Shown: one piece after another, positions 37,821 through 48,541 of the stretch
How positions within the stretch are numbered: the first letter of the stretch is position 1
How the letters are laid out: the number at the start of each line of letters is the position of its first letter
Notes under the pieces: model-generated
The model's input: only the letters and a program-made list of their open reading frames with translations
Databases searched by the model: none
Told to the model about the DNA's origin: nothing
Source: Trichoplusia ni
Taxonomy: Eukaryota; Arthropoda; Insecta; Lepidoptera; Noctuidae
Direction of reading: 5' to 3'
DNA: 64,000 bases
Assembly (NCBI RefSeq): GCF_003590095.1
Contig: NC_039478.1
Span: 1,798,001-1,862,000 of the forward strand
Translations under genes and position numbers: made by a program

Positions 37821-38191
37821 ATCCCACTAATGTTATAAAAGTGAAAGTTTCTAAGTGTGTATGTTTATTACTTCATCACGTCAAAACGGCAGAACCGATT
37901 TTAATGAAATTTGGTACGGAGTTAGCTGACCCACTTTTTTTTTTGTTAATGCGGGAAAATCCTCATGGACACCCACTCCCTCGGGGAAGGAAATGGGTAG
38001 TGTCAGACTTTTACTGACTAAACCTGAACCACCGTGCTACGTCATCCGCGTTTTTGTGTCGGTGTATGGCAATTTGCAGTCCTTCATACGAGTTAGCTGA
38101 CACCCTGGATTAACAAATGGGCCACGATTTATTACGAGAAAACTTCTTATTTCCTAACCACGCGGACGAAGTCGCGGGTAACAGCTAGTAG
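37821..38191 (-). mobile_element. Dispersed repeat 'CTAGCTGTTACCCGCGACTT' class, interrupted by a nested element
   Basis: Read on the minus strand it begins ACTAGCTGTTACCCGCGACT and TCGTCCGCGTGG. It ends with CCAAATTTCATTAAAATCGG, then TTTCACTTTTATAACATTAG and TGGGAT, the usual layout of this repeat class. The host repeat is split between 37930 and 38090 by a poly(A) insertion listed separately. Removing that insert would leave a repeat of about 200 bp. Confidence 0.78.
37931..38089 (-). mobile_element. Nested poly(A) retroelement with 12-bp target-site duplication
   Basis: The insert is bounded by GAGTTAGCTGAC at 37919-37930 and an identical GAGTTAGCTGAC at 38090-38101. Its minus-strand 3' end carries ten A (T at 37935-37944), preceded by AGTCTGACACT and CATGAGGATTTTCCCGC. 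The tail structure matches the fragment at 35884-36210. The insertion is younger than the surrounding repeat. Truncation at the 5' side is likely, since only about 159 bp are present. The duplication is perfect. Confidence 0.85.
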
Positions 38192-39273
38192 TTTCATATA
38201 AATTGAAAATTGTAAGTTTGATAATAATGATGCATTTCCAAAATGTACATGTATACGAAATACGAAAGGCTCCGACGTGTTCCGTACCGTAATGTTTTTG
38301 ACTGATGGTTAATTTGTTTAGCGGTTAACACGTGTTAATTAGTTAGTGGATAAATTGCGTTCTAATTAACGTCAGTTAACCAGTTGTCGGTAAAATGTAA
38401 CACCAACTCAACTAATTTTGGTTGCGTTACTTGTTGCCTTTTGATAGCCAAAATTTAAATGGTATTTAATTATCTAATTAAAATGGACGTGATGTAAAAT
38501 TGTTTGCGTTGCTTTTTTATGGAACTTGTCTAATTTTTTAAAACGGTATTAAAGCTATCTAGTAATGATCTAAATCTACGCTTAGATCTGTTGTTGTCTG
38601 TGGTGTTGTGTGTTGTCATAAGGTCCAAATATAGGGTGTATAGGCAAAACTGCAAACGAATAACACACATATACATATCACACCTATTAGTTCATGTTTA
38701 AATATTTGTCTTTAGGAATTTATTGACTATTGAACCAGATATCCGAAATGAAACCGTTTACCGATTTTCGTTGCAATTCTACTAACATTAGGTAGAGGGT
38801 ACAAGTCCGGTCGAATCCCATTTAATTTGGCAGCCATTTCAGCAACGTTCGCAATCTGAGTCTTGGTTCGTATTAGTTATCCGGTCCTTTAGGTTAACTT
38901 AGAATTGGTACGGCGATCCTTAGTCCGTTGCAATACATCAAGGCGGGCTTTTTAGACGACTTCAGATCAACTTTGCGCACCGTTTCACTGTATAAGTAAG
39001 GTCTTTTCATGTTATGTGAAATACCAATAGTCCAATCATTGGACGAGACGACTATTTACCCTAATGGTGTGCTATGGTGGCAACAGGTTGACCCGTAAGT
39101 AGTGGACCAAAGGAGTGTGGAGCAGAGGGCATTATTATTTACCAAGAGCACTAAACATTTTTGTGCCATGTCTAATAGTTCTAAAGTTATGATTATTTAA
39201 AATACATAAGTGAAATTCGTTGTACCACACATTTAATAATTGTAGAAAATCTATTGCTTATCTTTTATAATTT
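38192..39273. other. Presumed intron, possibly a decayed element
   Basis: No gene is supported. GTCCAATCATTGGAC at 39030-39044 is a palindrome around a central C. GGTCGAATCCC near 38812 is box B-like but has no matching box A, so I do not call a tRNA or SINE. Confidence 0.45.
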
Positions 39274-39284
39274 TTATCAAGGTA

Positions 39285-39406
39285 ACTGGGTTGAGGAGGT
39301 CCGATAGGCAGTCGCTTTTTGTAATACACTGGTACTCAACTGAAACCGGTTTGATTGGAAGCCGACCTCAACATAGTTGGGAAAAAGGCTAGGAAAATGA
39401 TGATTC
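39285..39406 (+). mobile_element. 5S-headed SINE family, 5'-truncated copy with duplication
   Basis: It begins abruptly at ACTGGGTTGAGGAGGTCC, the start of the SINE body, and continues with GGCAGTCGCTTTTTGTAATAC. The tail is GCCGACCTCAACATAGTTGG followed by AAAAAGGCTAGG and ATGATG. It is flanked by TTATCAAGGTA at 39274-39284 and 39407-39417 (11 bp perfect, 13 of 14 if extended leftward). The 5S-like head is missing, consistent with incomplete reverse transcription from the 3' end. Confidence 0.82.
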
Positions 39407-39417
39407 TTATCAAGGTA

Positions 39418-42342
39418 GTTAGGAATGGTATTTAGTGAGGCTAGTATACTAGCTTAGCTTAATTATTTTTATAAGAGATTTTTTTATTCACTGTAGGTAT
39501 ACCATATCCCATATATCATTGTTACATAAATTTTCATTACGATAACAGTCTTTGAATCATGCAAATTGTTAAAGTTCTGCATCAAACTTACCGCGTATTA
39601 TTGCAATTAATTTAAGTTCTCTCCGAGCTGCATTGTTGGCGACTAAGATGGCTGTTCAAACATTATCGCGTCCGTCTATGTAGGACAATATTTGCACAAG
39701 GACTTATTCATCAGCAAACAAGACTGAACCAAGCTTGAGTTCCGTCAATAGATTATTTGTATTACTCGACTAACGAATATGTAAAGGAAACTTCAAGTTT
39801 ACGTGTCAAAGGATTTTGAACTTTAAAGGCTAGTTTTTAAAAGGATATTTTGTGATTCCCCGACAAATGAATCGGAGCATTATTTTGTATGCACTGTAAT
39901 TTTGACTGCGAGTATTTTAGTATGAAATGAGTTAGTTCTTTCCGTTGAAAGAACAACCGTGAGCCATTTTTGTTCTTTGTTTATCAAGCTTCGTTTTACG
40001 CTATTTTAGCCAAGTTCTGTAGTAATTAGTTTTTATTCTGATGTAGAAATTGAACCACTATTTTGTTAGCTTAGCAAAATATACAAAACTAGTAAAATAA
40101 GATCAGCAATCGGATTTCACGCTGAATCGTTTCGCTATCAGAGCTTAAAGAAATCCATTTTGTATAACCGGTTTTCGATTGGCGACGTGTACTGACGAAA
40201 CCCGATTAAGTATAGAAATAACCGGCATTTTTTTTCATTTAAGCAATATAGCATAGTTGGTTCTTCCAAATCAAAATACAATTTCAGTTATATTAAAAAA
40301 AAATACCAGTAGATAGAATAGATGAAAAATTAAGTACGTAGGACGAAGTTGAAAATTGTACCAAAAATAATATTAACACCGAGAAAACGTCTCCACGTGA
40401 CATGTCAAATAGTAAAGCAATAACAGAAATGTTTGAAGCTAACAATACAATATGCTTTGAATTCAATATTGAATAATAAACCTTTGTGAAATTTGTATCG
40501 AAATATTGAAGGGCCATCGATGCGATCCGACATGTTTCCACCTAACGTGACGTCCGGTAGCTACCGTCGGGCAAATGTTCTCAAAATTACGCAATAGAAA
40601 ATGAGTGGCAAAATTAAAATCACTACAGCTTGTTAAACTTTCCATTAGCTGAGCAAAACATCGAAAATAAGTATAATTAATATTGTAAAGAGGAAAACTT
40701 TGTGAATTTGGATTTACTCCGAATCTGCTCAACCGATTCTGGAAATTCTTTTGCTATTAAAAAGCCGCATTATTTGAACTCGAGTACGGAGTAGGTATGT
40801 ATGTATCAAATTCTCCAATCTAGACGCTTTTAAAGTTATTCTAACCCAGGTACCTTTTCATTAAATATACCTGCGCTAAAGGTAAATGTTCGAATCGAAT
40901 CAAAAACTACGTGAGACAGACATGATAGCCCAGAGGGCTCTTCAATGTTAGCCCGACCGGTTTGTTTTTGGAGCATACTCAAAATAGTTGATTGAGCGTA
41001 TGTATCGTTTTTTGTTTTGTTTTTCGTCTACTGTTTTCAGTCGGATACACGTATGTCCACTCCCCACTGCAAATCGCAGTCGAAATATTAACCAGCGTAA
41101 ATTGAACCACCCCTTTCAACTCTTTGTTTCTGACGGAAAATCACGATTCAATTTAATTGTAATTAAAATTTCTGTTTGCTGTGGCTGTGACAGGATTGAC
41201 GGTGGATAGTATAGGTAAAATGATTGTTTTTCTAACTCGCCAATAGCAGTTGCATAACTGACAATTGCTAAGAGCAGTAATGGCGGTCGTTTTGATAAAA
41301 GAATCTTAGTTGCCAAGTTAATTATAAACATAATAACCAGCCTATAAAAGTCGCACTGTCACAGGTCAGAAAAAGCACAGGCTTGTTTGGAGAAGAGTCT
41401 CCAAAAGAGATTTTTGAGTATTGATCATCACGCAGGCTAGCTGCGATTTGACTATTTCATATTTTCCATCACCGTTCATAGGCGATGTCTTAAAATAGTT
41501 AAAAAATAATATTACCAGGTCGATCCCTTATCCTTAAATCGAAATTAGTTATCAATAATCTCTTTCAATGTTTGATTTATTGTTTGTTAGATAGTTTTTG
41601 AAAGTTAATAACGCTATTTATAAATTGGTAAAATTTCTAGTCTGTTCTTAGGTAGATGGAATACTCTTTATTGTACACCATAAGGAAAAACAATTTAGGT
41701 CTATAATAGAAACAAATATGATGAGTACAAAAGGTGGTCTTAGTGAACATTAACTCTGTAATTGTGAGTAAATTGCAACTATCGTAAGTAAGTGGTGTCA
41801 TTTTGGATCATTGAGACACGGGCGACGTGTCGGGGTCCCTCGTGCCGTAAGAAGCACTTAGGTTTTAGTTCAGGCACTTTTTTGTTTTTTGTTACAAATA
41901 CATGTCGTGTCTCTGTCAGAGTTAATAGACAATTATTTAAAAGTTCCAAGTGGATGGTACTATTTGCAAGTTTGGTGTGAAGTTTTAATTTAGGTATATG
42001 TTTGAATAACTTAACGAATTTTCTTTTTTTTCCTTGTTTACACCTTTAAATTTTTTTTTAATAGATATTATAAATTGTTGTTAAGCTACCGATTCTGTCG
42101 ATAGTTGAAATGTTGATACAAGTAATATTATTAAAAAAATGACGAGTTCAAAAAGACTCCGTATGTAACCTTGTTGATCAATAGAATACTATTTTGCAGA
42201 GGGCAGTGTAATTAAGCACGTCAAGCTGTGTTGCCGAAGCCGTATTTCAGAGGTGAATGACCCTCCATGGGTTATCAGCTGTTTAAAATTGATGAAGTAA
42301 TTTGATTCCGAGTTTAAAATGTATCGTAATTGTTACTAACTA
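39418..42342. other. AT-rich presumed intron, nothing recognised
   Basis: No coding exon, RNA gene or intact repeat is recognised. TTGGAGA-AGAG-TCTCCAA near 41387-41404 is a minor inverted repeat. Confidence 0.5.
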
Positions 42343-42611
42343 TATAGCTGTTGCCCGCGACTTCGTTCTCGTGGGTAGAAGATATAAGTTATGATTTATA
42401 CCTGCCCTGTTTTTTTTTCACATTTTCCATTGTATCGCTCCTATTAGTCGCAGCGTGATGATATATAGCCTTAAACCTTCCTCAATGAACGGTCTATTCA
42501 ACACAAAAATAATTTTTGAATTTGAACTAGTAATTCCTGAGATTAGCACGTTCAAACAAACAATCAAACAAACAAACTCTTCAGCTTTATATATTAGTAT
42601 AGATATAGATT
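42343..42611 (+). mobile_element. Dispersed repeat 'TAGCTGTTGCCCGCGACTT' family, copy 2
   Basis: It aligns along its whole length with 22064-22330: TAGCTGTTGCCCGCGACTTC, GGGTAGAAGATATAAGTTATG, a T run, GCAGCGTGATG, CCTGAGATTAGCACGTTC and CAGCTTTATATATTAGTATAG. A small expansion of AAACAAAC units before the end distinguishes it. Orientation is the same as copy 1. It is non-coding. Confidence 0.8.
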
Positions 42612-44760
42612 GCTGGTTATATCTTGTATCGCGAAATTGTATTTTAAATTGTGGCTGCTTTTGATGTACCTGAAGTGATTTTTGAGATTTTGGTTTTCGA
42701 GCGTCATTAATAACGAATAAAAAGAAAATATGATCAGTTCTGATTATTGCTTTCTTAATGCGTTAATAATTTGTTAAGATAACACTTTTATGTAAATTGA
42801 TTTGAAGATTTCGTTGAATTTAGTTTACATACATAACTGCAACTCGAAAATACCTTGCAGATTCTCCTCCCATTAATATTTCCAATATTATAAGCATTTA
42901 ACTGCAGCACTACATAGTTTACCTCCGCGTAATAAGCGTAAACCTGAACGTACAAGTTAAAGACACGTTAATCGATAGAACTCTGTTCTAAGTAGGTAGG
43001 TGTAAAATACAAAACTGTTACAATCTCCCCATAAATGCAAACTTTAATGAAATGGCTTCAAACTTTACACTACAGTAGCGAGTTTGAAACATTATCGACG
43101 GACCTCCCTATACATTTTCATCAACTTCATAAAGCGTTTTGTTTTGCTTCTTACAAGTTTCAAAGAAAACTTCACATCCATAGGTTTATTTTTATCCCTC
43201 TTCATACTCTAAAGTTACATTTTCTTATAAAATTAGGTTGAACTCAAAGACTTTTAATCTTTTTAATCATGTGAGTTTAATTTCCTCATGAGGGTACGCG
43301 GTATTTCTTTCGCTTTAGAAAGTGTCGGTAAATATTTTCAGTGCGGTCTTGGAGTTTGTAATTTCCGTGTGTCAAGCGCAGGCCACATATAGGTGATAGT
43401 TTTAGAGACGTTTGAACTTAAATAAAATGTGTCGGCTTGTGCGGCGTACCGGGAAAAGTGGAACGGAATTTTATACGAAACTTGACATTTGTTTGTACTA
43501 TTTAGACTATTTTAGACCTTATTTTTAGTGTGAGCAACTTAAAAAGTATTTGGAACACTTGTTTAGTTTAATATGTATTGTTTCCTTTTTTGGAAATGAA
43601 ATAAATGAACTCTGTGGGATGCAATTTATTGAATTGATTACGGAGTTTACTTAGAAAATAAAAAATTATGTTGCAATGATGAGGAACTTTAAATTAGTTT
43701 GATAAAGATGGTGAATAGAAAATCAATAAGGCATCGTCATTTCAATCTGAATTCCTTCGTGGTTTCGTATATTTACTTTTGTCTGCACCTAGCCTTTTAA
43801 CTTTAACTTCACCCAACCGTTTAGTCGTCACTTAGTGTAAAGACAAAGAAGCAAAGAATACTTACAATCATTCCAAAAAAGTTTTCATTAACGTTATCAA
43901 ACTTGGAAATGTTTATCAACAACTATTAGGACTATTAGGTACATTTTACTATGCTCTAGTGTTTCGAAAATCCGATTTCAATAATGGACTCGTTTCAGTC
44001 CGGATTGTACGTCATATTGTTGGGATTTAAGCTCGCTAATAAACTAACTAATTATCTAAAACTGATGGACCCAAATTGGATTTGAATTTCTAGTTAATGA
44101 TTTAGCAAATAACTTCAATTCACACTGACAGCTGTATTTGAACCTTGTTTTATAGGCAAGCATGTAATTGAATGTATTTAGTTAATTTTCGTTATATGTA
44201 TTTCGTATATTAGAGATTATCTGGATGTTTTTGTGTTTAAAAAAGATTAAGAGATATTATTTTTTTACCATCTGCCACAGAATACAGTGATAAAGGCAGT
44301 TTCTAAAATGGCGCTTGTAAACAAATGAGGAGGTGTTGTTTATGCTTTCTTTCTATGCCAAGAAGGGAATTAAAGCTAGTTAAATGAAATAAGAGCTAGT
44401 TACAAAATTTTTAGATTCTAGCCTCACAATCAGGGTTCACTGTTTTATTACACGCTGAAACACATAATTAAAATTAAAATATTCAACTAAAATAGTTGTT
44501 TTTTTACGATTTACTAAGATTATTTGTGAGCAATGCATGGTTTCACAGCAATAGGTTGGTTTGAAATATCGCGTGACGTCACGATTGAGTACAGTTCATG
44601 CATAATTCTTACGTCATTGCCTTAAAATCATTCTCCTGAGAGTTGATTTGTGTTTTTTCATTAATATACTTAGCCTTATGAAGTCACTCGTGAACTATTA
44701 GCCTAGATCTTAGTTACCTTCAAGCTAAATCTTATCAAAATTGGTATATCTGTTTAAGTG
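42612..44760. other. AT-rich presumed intron, nothing recognised
   Basis: No gene or repeat can be supported in this stretch. Confidence 0.5.
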
Positions 44761-44776
44761 TTAAAAGGTACCAAAG

Positions 44777-44874
44777 GAGGAGCTCGTGGCTAAGCTATAA
44801 CCGCAGAAGTGAAACGATCACAATTAAGCTATGCGCGACATGGGAAAATATGGGAAAAGGCTAGGCCGATGATG
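44777..44874 (+). mobile_element. 5S-headed SINE, internally deleted copy with perfect 16-bp duplication
   Basis: It is flanked by TTAAAAGGTACCAAAG at 44761-44776 and an identical copy at 44875-44890, the cleanest duplication in the window. The 98-bp insert starts GAGGAGCTCGTGGCTAAGC. It passes through ACGATCACAATTAAGC (5S rRNA has CGATCACCGAAATTAAGC) and GCGCGACATGG, then jumps straight to the tail GGGAAAAGGCTAGGCCGATG. Box C and the body are deleted. Head and tail match other copies at 19240 and 22692. The perfect duplication indicates a young insertion, so a deleted form has itself probably been mobile. Confidence 0.88.
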
Positions 44875-44890
44875 TTAAAAGGTACCAAAG

Positions 44891-46426
44891 TAACATTATT
44901 TTTAGAATTAGTCTAATATCTCCTTATCTATATTGGAGGCACTCGCAAATTGTTTCTATCTTTAGGTTTGACTTGTTACCTATAAAAATATCTAATATCT
45001 AATTATCGACTGTCAGGTAAATGTTTAGACTTTATATAATGTGCCATACATATTGTCTAAGACTCAGTCAATATTGATAGGCGTATAATTACAAGCTAAA
45101 GTAATAAGTCCATTTATCAAAGGCCCGTGGGCGTAATTATCTAGGCGTGACGCCATATTGCCTGAAATAGAAGCCTCCTTGTGTATATCGATAATCGAAT
45201 AGACAATACATTGTACGCGTAACGGATATTACAGAATACCTTGAATTTAATGAATATATCTAGGTATATATTATAGGAATAATTATAATGTCTTAATTAA
45301 AACGCGATAATACGAAATCCCCTTTTAAATACCTTACATGTTGGCAAAGGTATAGTCGAAAACAAAGAGGCTTGAATAACTTAAATACTAATAAATGAAA
45401 AAAAATCTCCATCCATGTCGACAGTTTTTTAATTACTTTATAAGGCATATAGTGCATAATCACACAAGTCTCTGCATAAAACCTCTATCGTAATTAAACT
45501 GTTTGCTCCACATTCTATTTTTAAATCTCATCGTTTCATTTCATTGTTCGTGTTATGCAAACTGTCACGCTACGTACGTACGGGTTAACGATGTAGATGA
45601 CGTAGCCCCTACATTGCTACGGAGCTACGGCGTAGCAGGTTCTACGATAAATGGTTTTGGACAATTAACTCGACAGTCATTGTTTCAGTGATTGATGAAA
45701 AATACAAAATGTAGAAGAGATACAAAAAGGATTACGGGAAAGCAAGCTTCAATTGTATGCAGTTTTTTTTAAGGTTTTAGCATATAACTAGGTATTTTAT
45801 ATAAAAATTAAAAGCAAAAATATTTTACAAACACATCCATATTCAAAATTAATTTATAGTTTAGTTGGAACCTTAATAATGAACTCTTTGGTATAGGCAC
45901 CAGACTTGACGGCTTGAGGATGAGAGACAGTTATACCCAATGTTAAGCACAGTTTCTCTCACACAACCTTATTTGCCTTGCTTTAAAAGTCAATACTACG
46001 CTGCTATAGACACCTAGGCCTAATATCCGCAGGATCGTAATGAATATCTATGAAAAAATGAAGATCAGATGAATGTGCCTTTGGCGATATCGAACAAATG
46101 TTTATTGTCCGAATTGTTTTCGATTCCATTAGTACCAACAATAGGTGGGATATTACCGCGTTCCCGATATATTACAGAATAATCCTGTCATGCCAAATGT
46201 TATTTAATACGTATTTGGAATTTACCAATAATATGTTGTTGGTACTTTTTTAAATACAAATACACAAATTCATTACACAATTGCAACAATTTTTGAGCGG
46301 GTTTCGAAACAATGGGTTTCGGAATTATGAAGACAGAATTTGAAGCTTTGGGCTATACAAAATGGTCTTTAAGTTTACATGTATAAAGACGATAGTAAAT
46401 TATGAATAATAACACGTTTAATTTAA
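44891..46426. other. AT-rich presumed intron with a CTACG-rich patch
   Basis: No gene is supported. The patch at 45567-45650 has repeated CTACG and CGTAG words and resembles patches at 31361-31404 and 58684-58744. The remainder is AT-rich. Confidence 0.45.
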
Positions 46427-46620
46427 ACTAGCGGTAGCACGCGGCGCCTCCTGTGTGGACTATCGCTGTAAAGCGTAATCCTTTATTGATTATAAACTCT
46501 ATATTATTTCTTATCCCTTAAAGAACATGTCTGCCGAGTTTCATGAAGATCGGTTTAGTATTTATCGCGTAACAGCGTTACAAATAAACCTTCATTGACA
46601 TAATTAATAAAATTAGTAAG
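46427..46620 (+). mobile_element. Dispersed lepidopteran repeat, 'AAACTAGCGGTAGCACGCGG' type
   Basis: It opens AAACTAGCGGTAGCACGCGG, contains CTGCCGAGTTTCATGAAGATC and GTTTAGTATTTATCGCGTAAC, and ends with AATTAATAAAATTAGTAAG. The design (CTAGC...CGCGG start, 'TTTCATGAAGATCGGTT' body, 'ATTAGTAAG' end) parallels the families at 9787 and 22064. No coding capacity. Confidence 0.65.
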
Positions 46621-46980
46621 ATGAGGAAGTAATTGAAAAGCAGGAACGTTCAACAAGTTCTAAAAAAGATCACGACAACTGATATGGAATTCAAAAATAT
46701 ATCACTATAAATGCAACATTTTTCTGTTAAAATGTAACTAAAGTCCTACATAAATTGTTGAAAAGGAAAGTAGTCACGGCAGTTGGCTTATCCCCCGCGC
46801 CGTTCTTACTGAACTGAATAGCATGACTGACGAAATACTCTACGAAATATGAGAATATACAATTGTTGGCCTCAAATATACGGCGAAGCGGTTTTATAAT
46901 GTCCCGTGTTTGTTCCCACTGTGTCTTTATGTGTGGGTACGTAGACTGTTGACTGTAAGGTATTCTAGTCAAATAATATA

Positions 46981-47070
46981 TGTAGGTAAGGAGTCTCTCT
47001 TTAGCTTTGGTTGCAAGATGTCCAGGTTCGATCCCGCAACGGTATCAATGTGTCTTTTTCGAAGTGATTT
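46981..47070 (+). mobile_element. tRNA-headed SINE fragment with consensus box B
   Basis: GGTTCGATCCC at 47025-47035 matches the pol III box B. TTTAGCTTTGGTTGCAAGATG precedes it, and GCAACGGTATCAATGTGTC then TTTTTCGAAGTG follows. No cloverleaf can be drawn from the flanks, so I call a SINE fragment rather than a tRNA gene. Confidence 0.55.
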
Positions 47071-47527
47071 GAGCTTTTTTAAATAATGTTATTCTAAGAA
47101 ATAACTGACAAACGGTGGTGAACGAAAAATGCGTGAAGAAATATAGGTTTGAAATAAAAAATCTAATATCGCCAACGTGCGGTAGGTTGTCATGGTGATA
47201 AACCTTCCTTATATGGGAAGATCAGCCCAATAAAGGCATATTATAGGACGCTATTGGTTTTACTGATAAATTACAACTTGCTTTAAAACCATAACCCAGT
47301 AACCTAAGCAACACCATACCCCTTAGTAAGACTGGTTGTGTGACTGTCTAGCTTTTAACTATCCGTAACGACTTTCAAATATAATAACAGCTGGGACCCA
47401 CAGCTAAAAGAGGCAACGAGCGTAGATGGTTACCCATCCACAATCTATCTTGTTTTATCATGGTCACTGATCGTACCAAGCGCAGCTTAATCAGTGATTG
47501 ACTAATTTGATAATTAACTTAGATATG

Positions 47528-47571
47528 TTCTCATGAACCCGAAAGATCTAAGGTCAGACCACTAAGCTATT
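47528..47571 (-). repeat. tRNA-like SINE remnant
   Basis: The minus strand shows TAGCTTAGTGGTCTGACC (box A-like, 47552-47569 on the plus strand) and GGGTTCATGAG (box B-like, 47530-47540). Too little remains to draw a tRNA or to place it in a family. Confidence 0.4.
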
Positions 47572-48320
47572 ATTAGTATCATTGATTTAATTAATTAATA
47601 CGGTGACAAAGACACAACTGCATGAGGCGTCAAAGCTAACACTGTTCCCAGTACATTAGTTTAGCTATATTAATACGTCATTATCTTGAATCTATCACAA
47701 AGGGAAACCAATATCCTTGGTGTCTGCCGATTGAACGTACGTGTGCTGTGCATAACTCTATTATACGTCATGTTGAGCCAAAGCGGTGAATTGAATATCG
47801 ATTTTGTGTATCGAAATCAACGAATTGTTTCAATAATGTACAGATTAGTTGTCTGTTACAAAAACTATTTGGGCTTTTCATAAATATTAATTGTCTGTCA
47901 TCTGTTTTTGAATAGGATGTATTTTTTTAAGAACGCTTTGTAATCGGACATGCTAAAGAGGTATACAATGAAGCATTATTAGTGGCCAGGTCTGTGTATG
48001 TAGACTTATTCTGAATAAAATAAATAACAATAATTTACCGTTACGACATTAAACTACGATGTCAGCACCATACATTAATTTAAACTTACGTAACGTGTGT
48101 TTGCGTCCAGAAAGTTTAGAAAACATTCTATAAAGCTAAGTTGCAGCTAACAATTTAATTTCTACTGCAGGTAATTATATAAAGGTCCCGCAAAATTTCT
48201 CGGCGAATTTTAGTTTGGACTAATGTGTGTCAATACTCTCGTGGTTGGTCCATTTCGAAAGAACATCACCCCACCATAGAAACAGGTTTTAAGTAATATT
48301 TCGCCAGGGGGTGGGTCTTT
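47572..48320. other. AT-rich presumed intron, nothing recognised
   Basis: No gene or repeat can be supported in this stretch. Confidence 0.5.
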
Positions 48321-48541
48321 TAAAAAAAAACTCCTCCCCTCCACCGCATTAAGGAATTAAATCATTGTGTCACTTGGAGAACATAATCCACATGCACCGC
48401 TTCTCAAGATCAGATCATCCAGACTCAGAACAAGCATTCGAGGATCACACAAACGCTTGTTCTACGTGAGGAACGAACCCGCGACACATAGCGCACAGTG
48501 GGTTTTTGGCGTGATGACCTCAACCACTAAACTATCCATGC
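48321..48541 (-). mobile_element. tRNA-derived SINE, copy 3
   Basis: The layout matches the copy at 23155-23367: GATAGTTTAGTGGTTGAGGTC on the minus strand for box A (48519-48536 on the plus strand side), GGGTTCGTTCCTC for box B (48468-48480), GTTCTGAGTCTGG in the body, and ATTCCTTAATGCGG near the 3' end. An A-rich run adjoins at 48321-48330 on the plus strand. Box B has drifted from consensus. Confidence 0.75.

Noticed and set aside
46981..47045. Possible tRNA gene from a consensus box B
   Set aside because: No acceptor-stem pairing or anticodon arm can be drawn. Flanking words look like a SINE.
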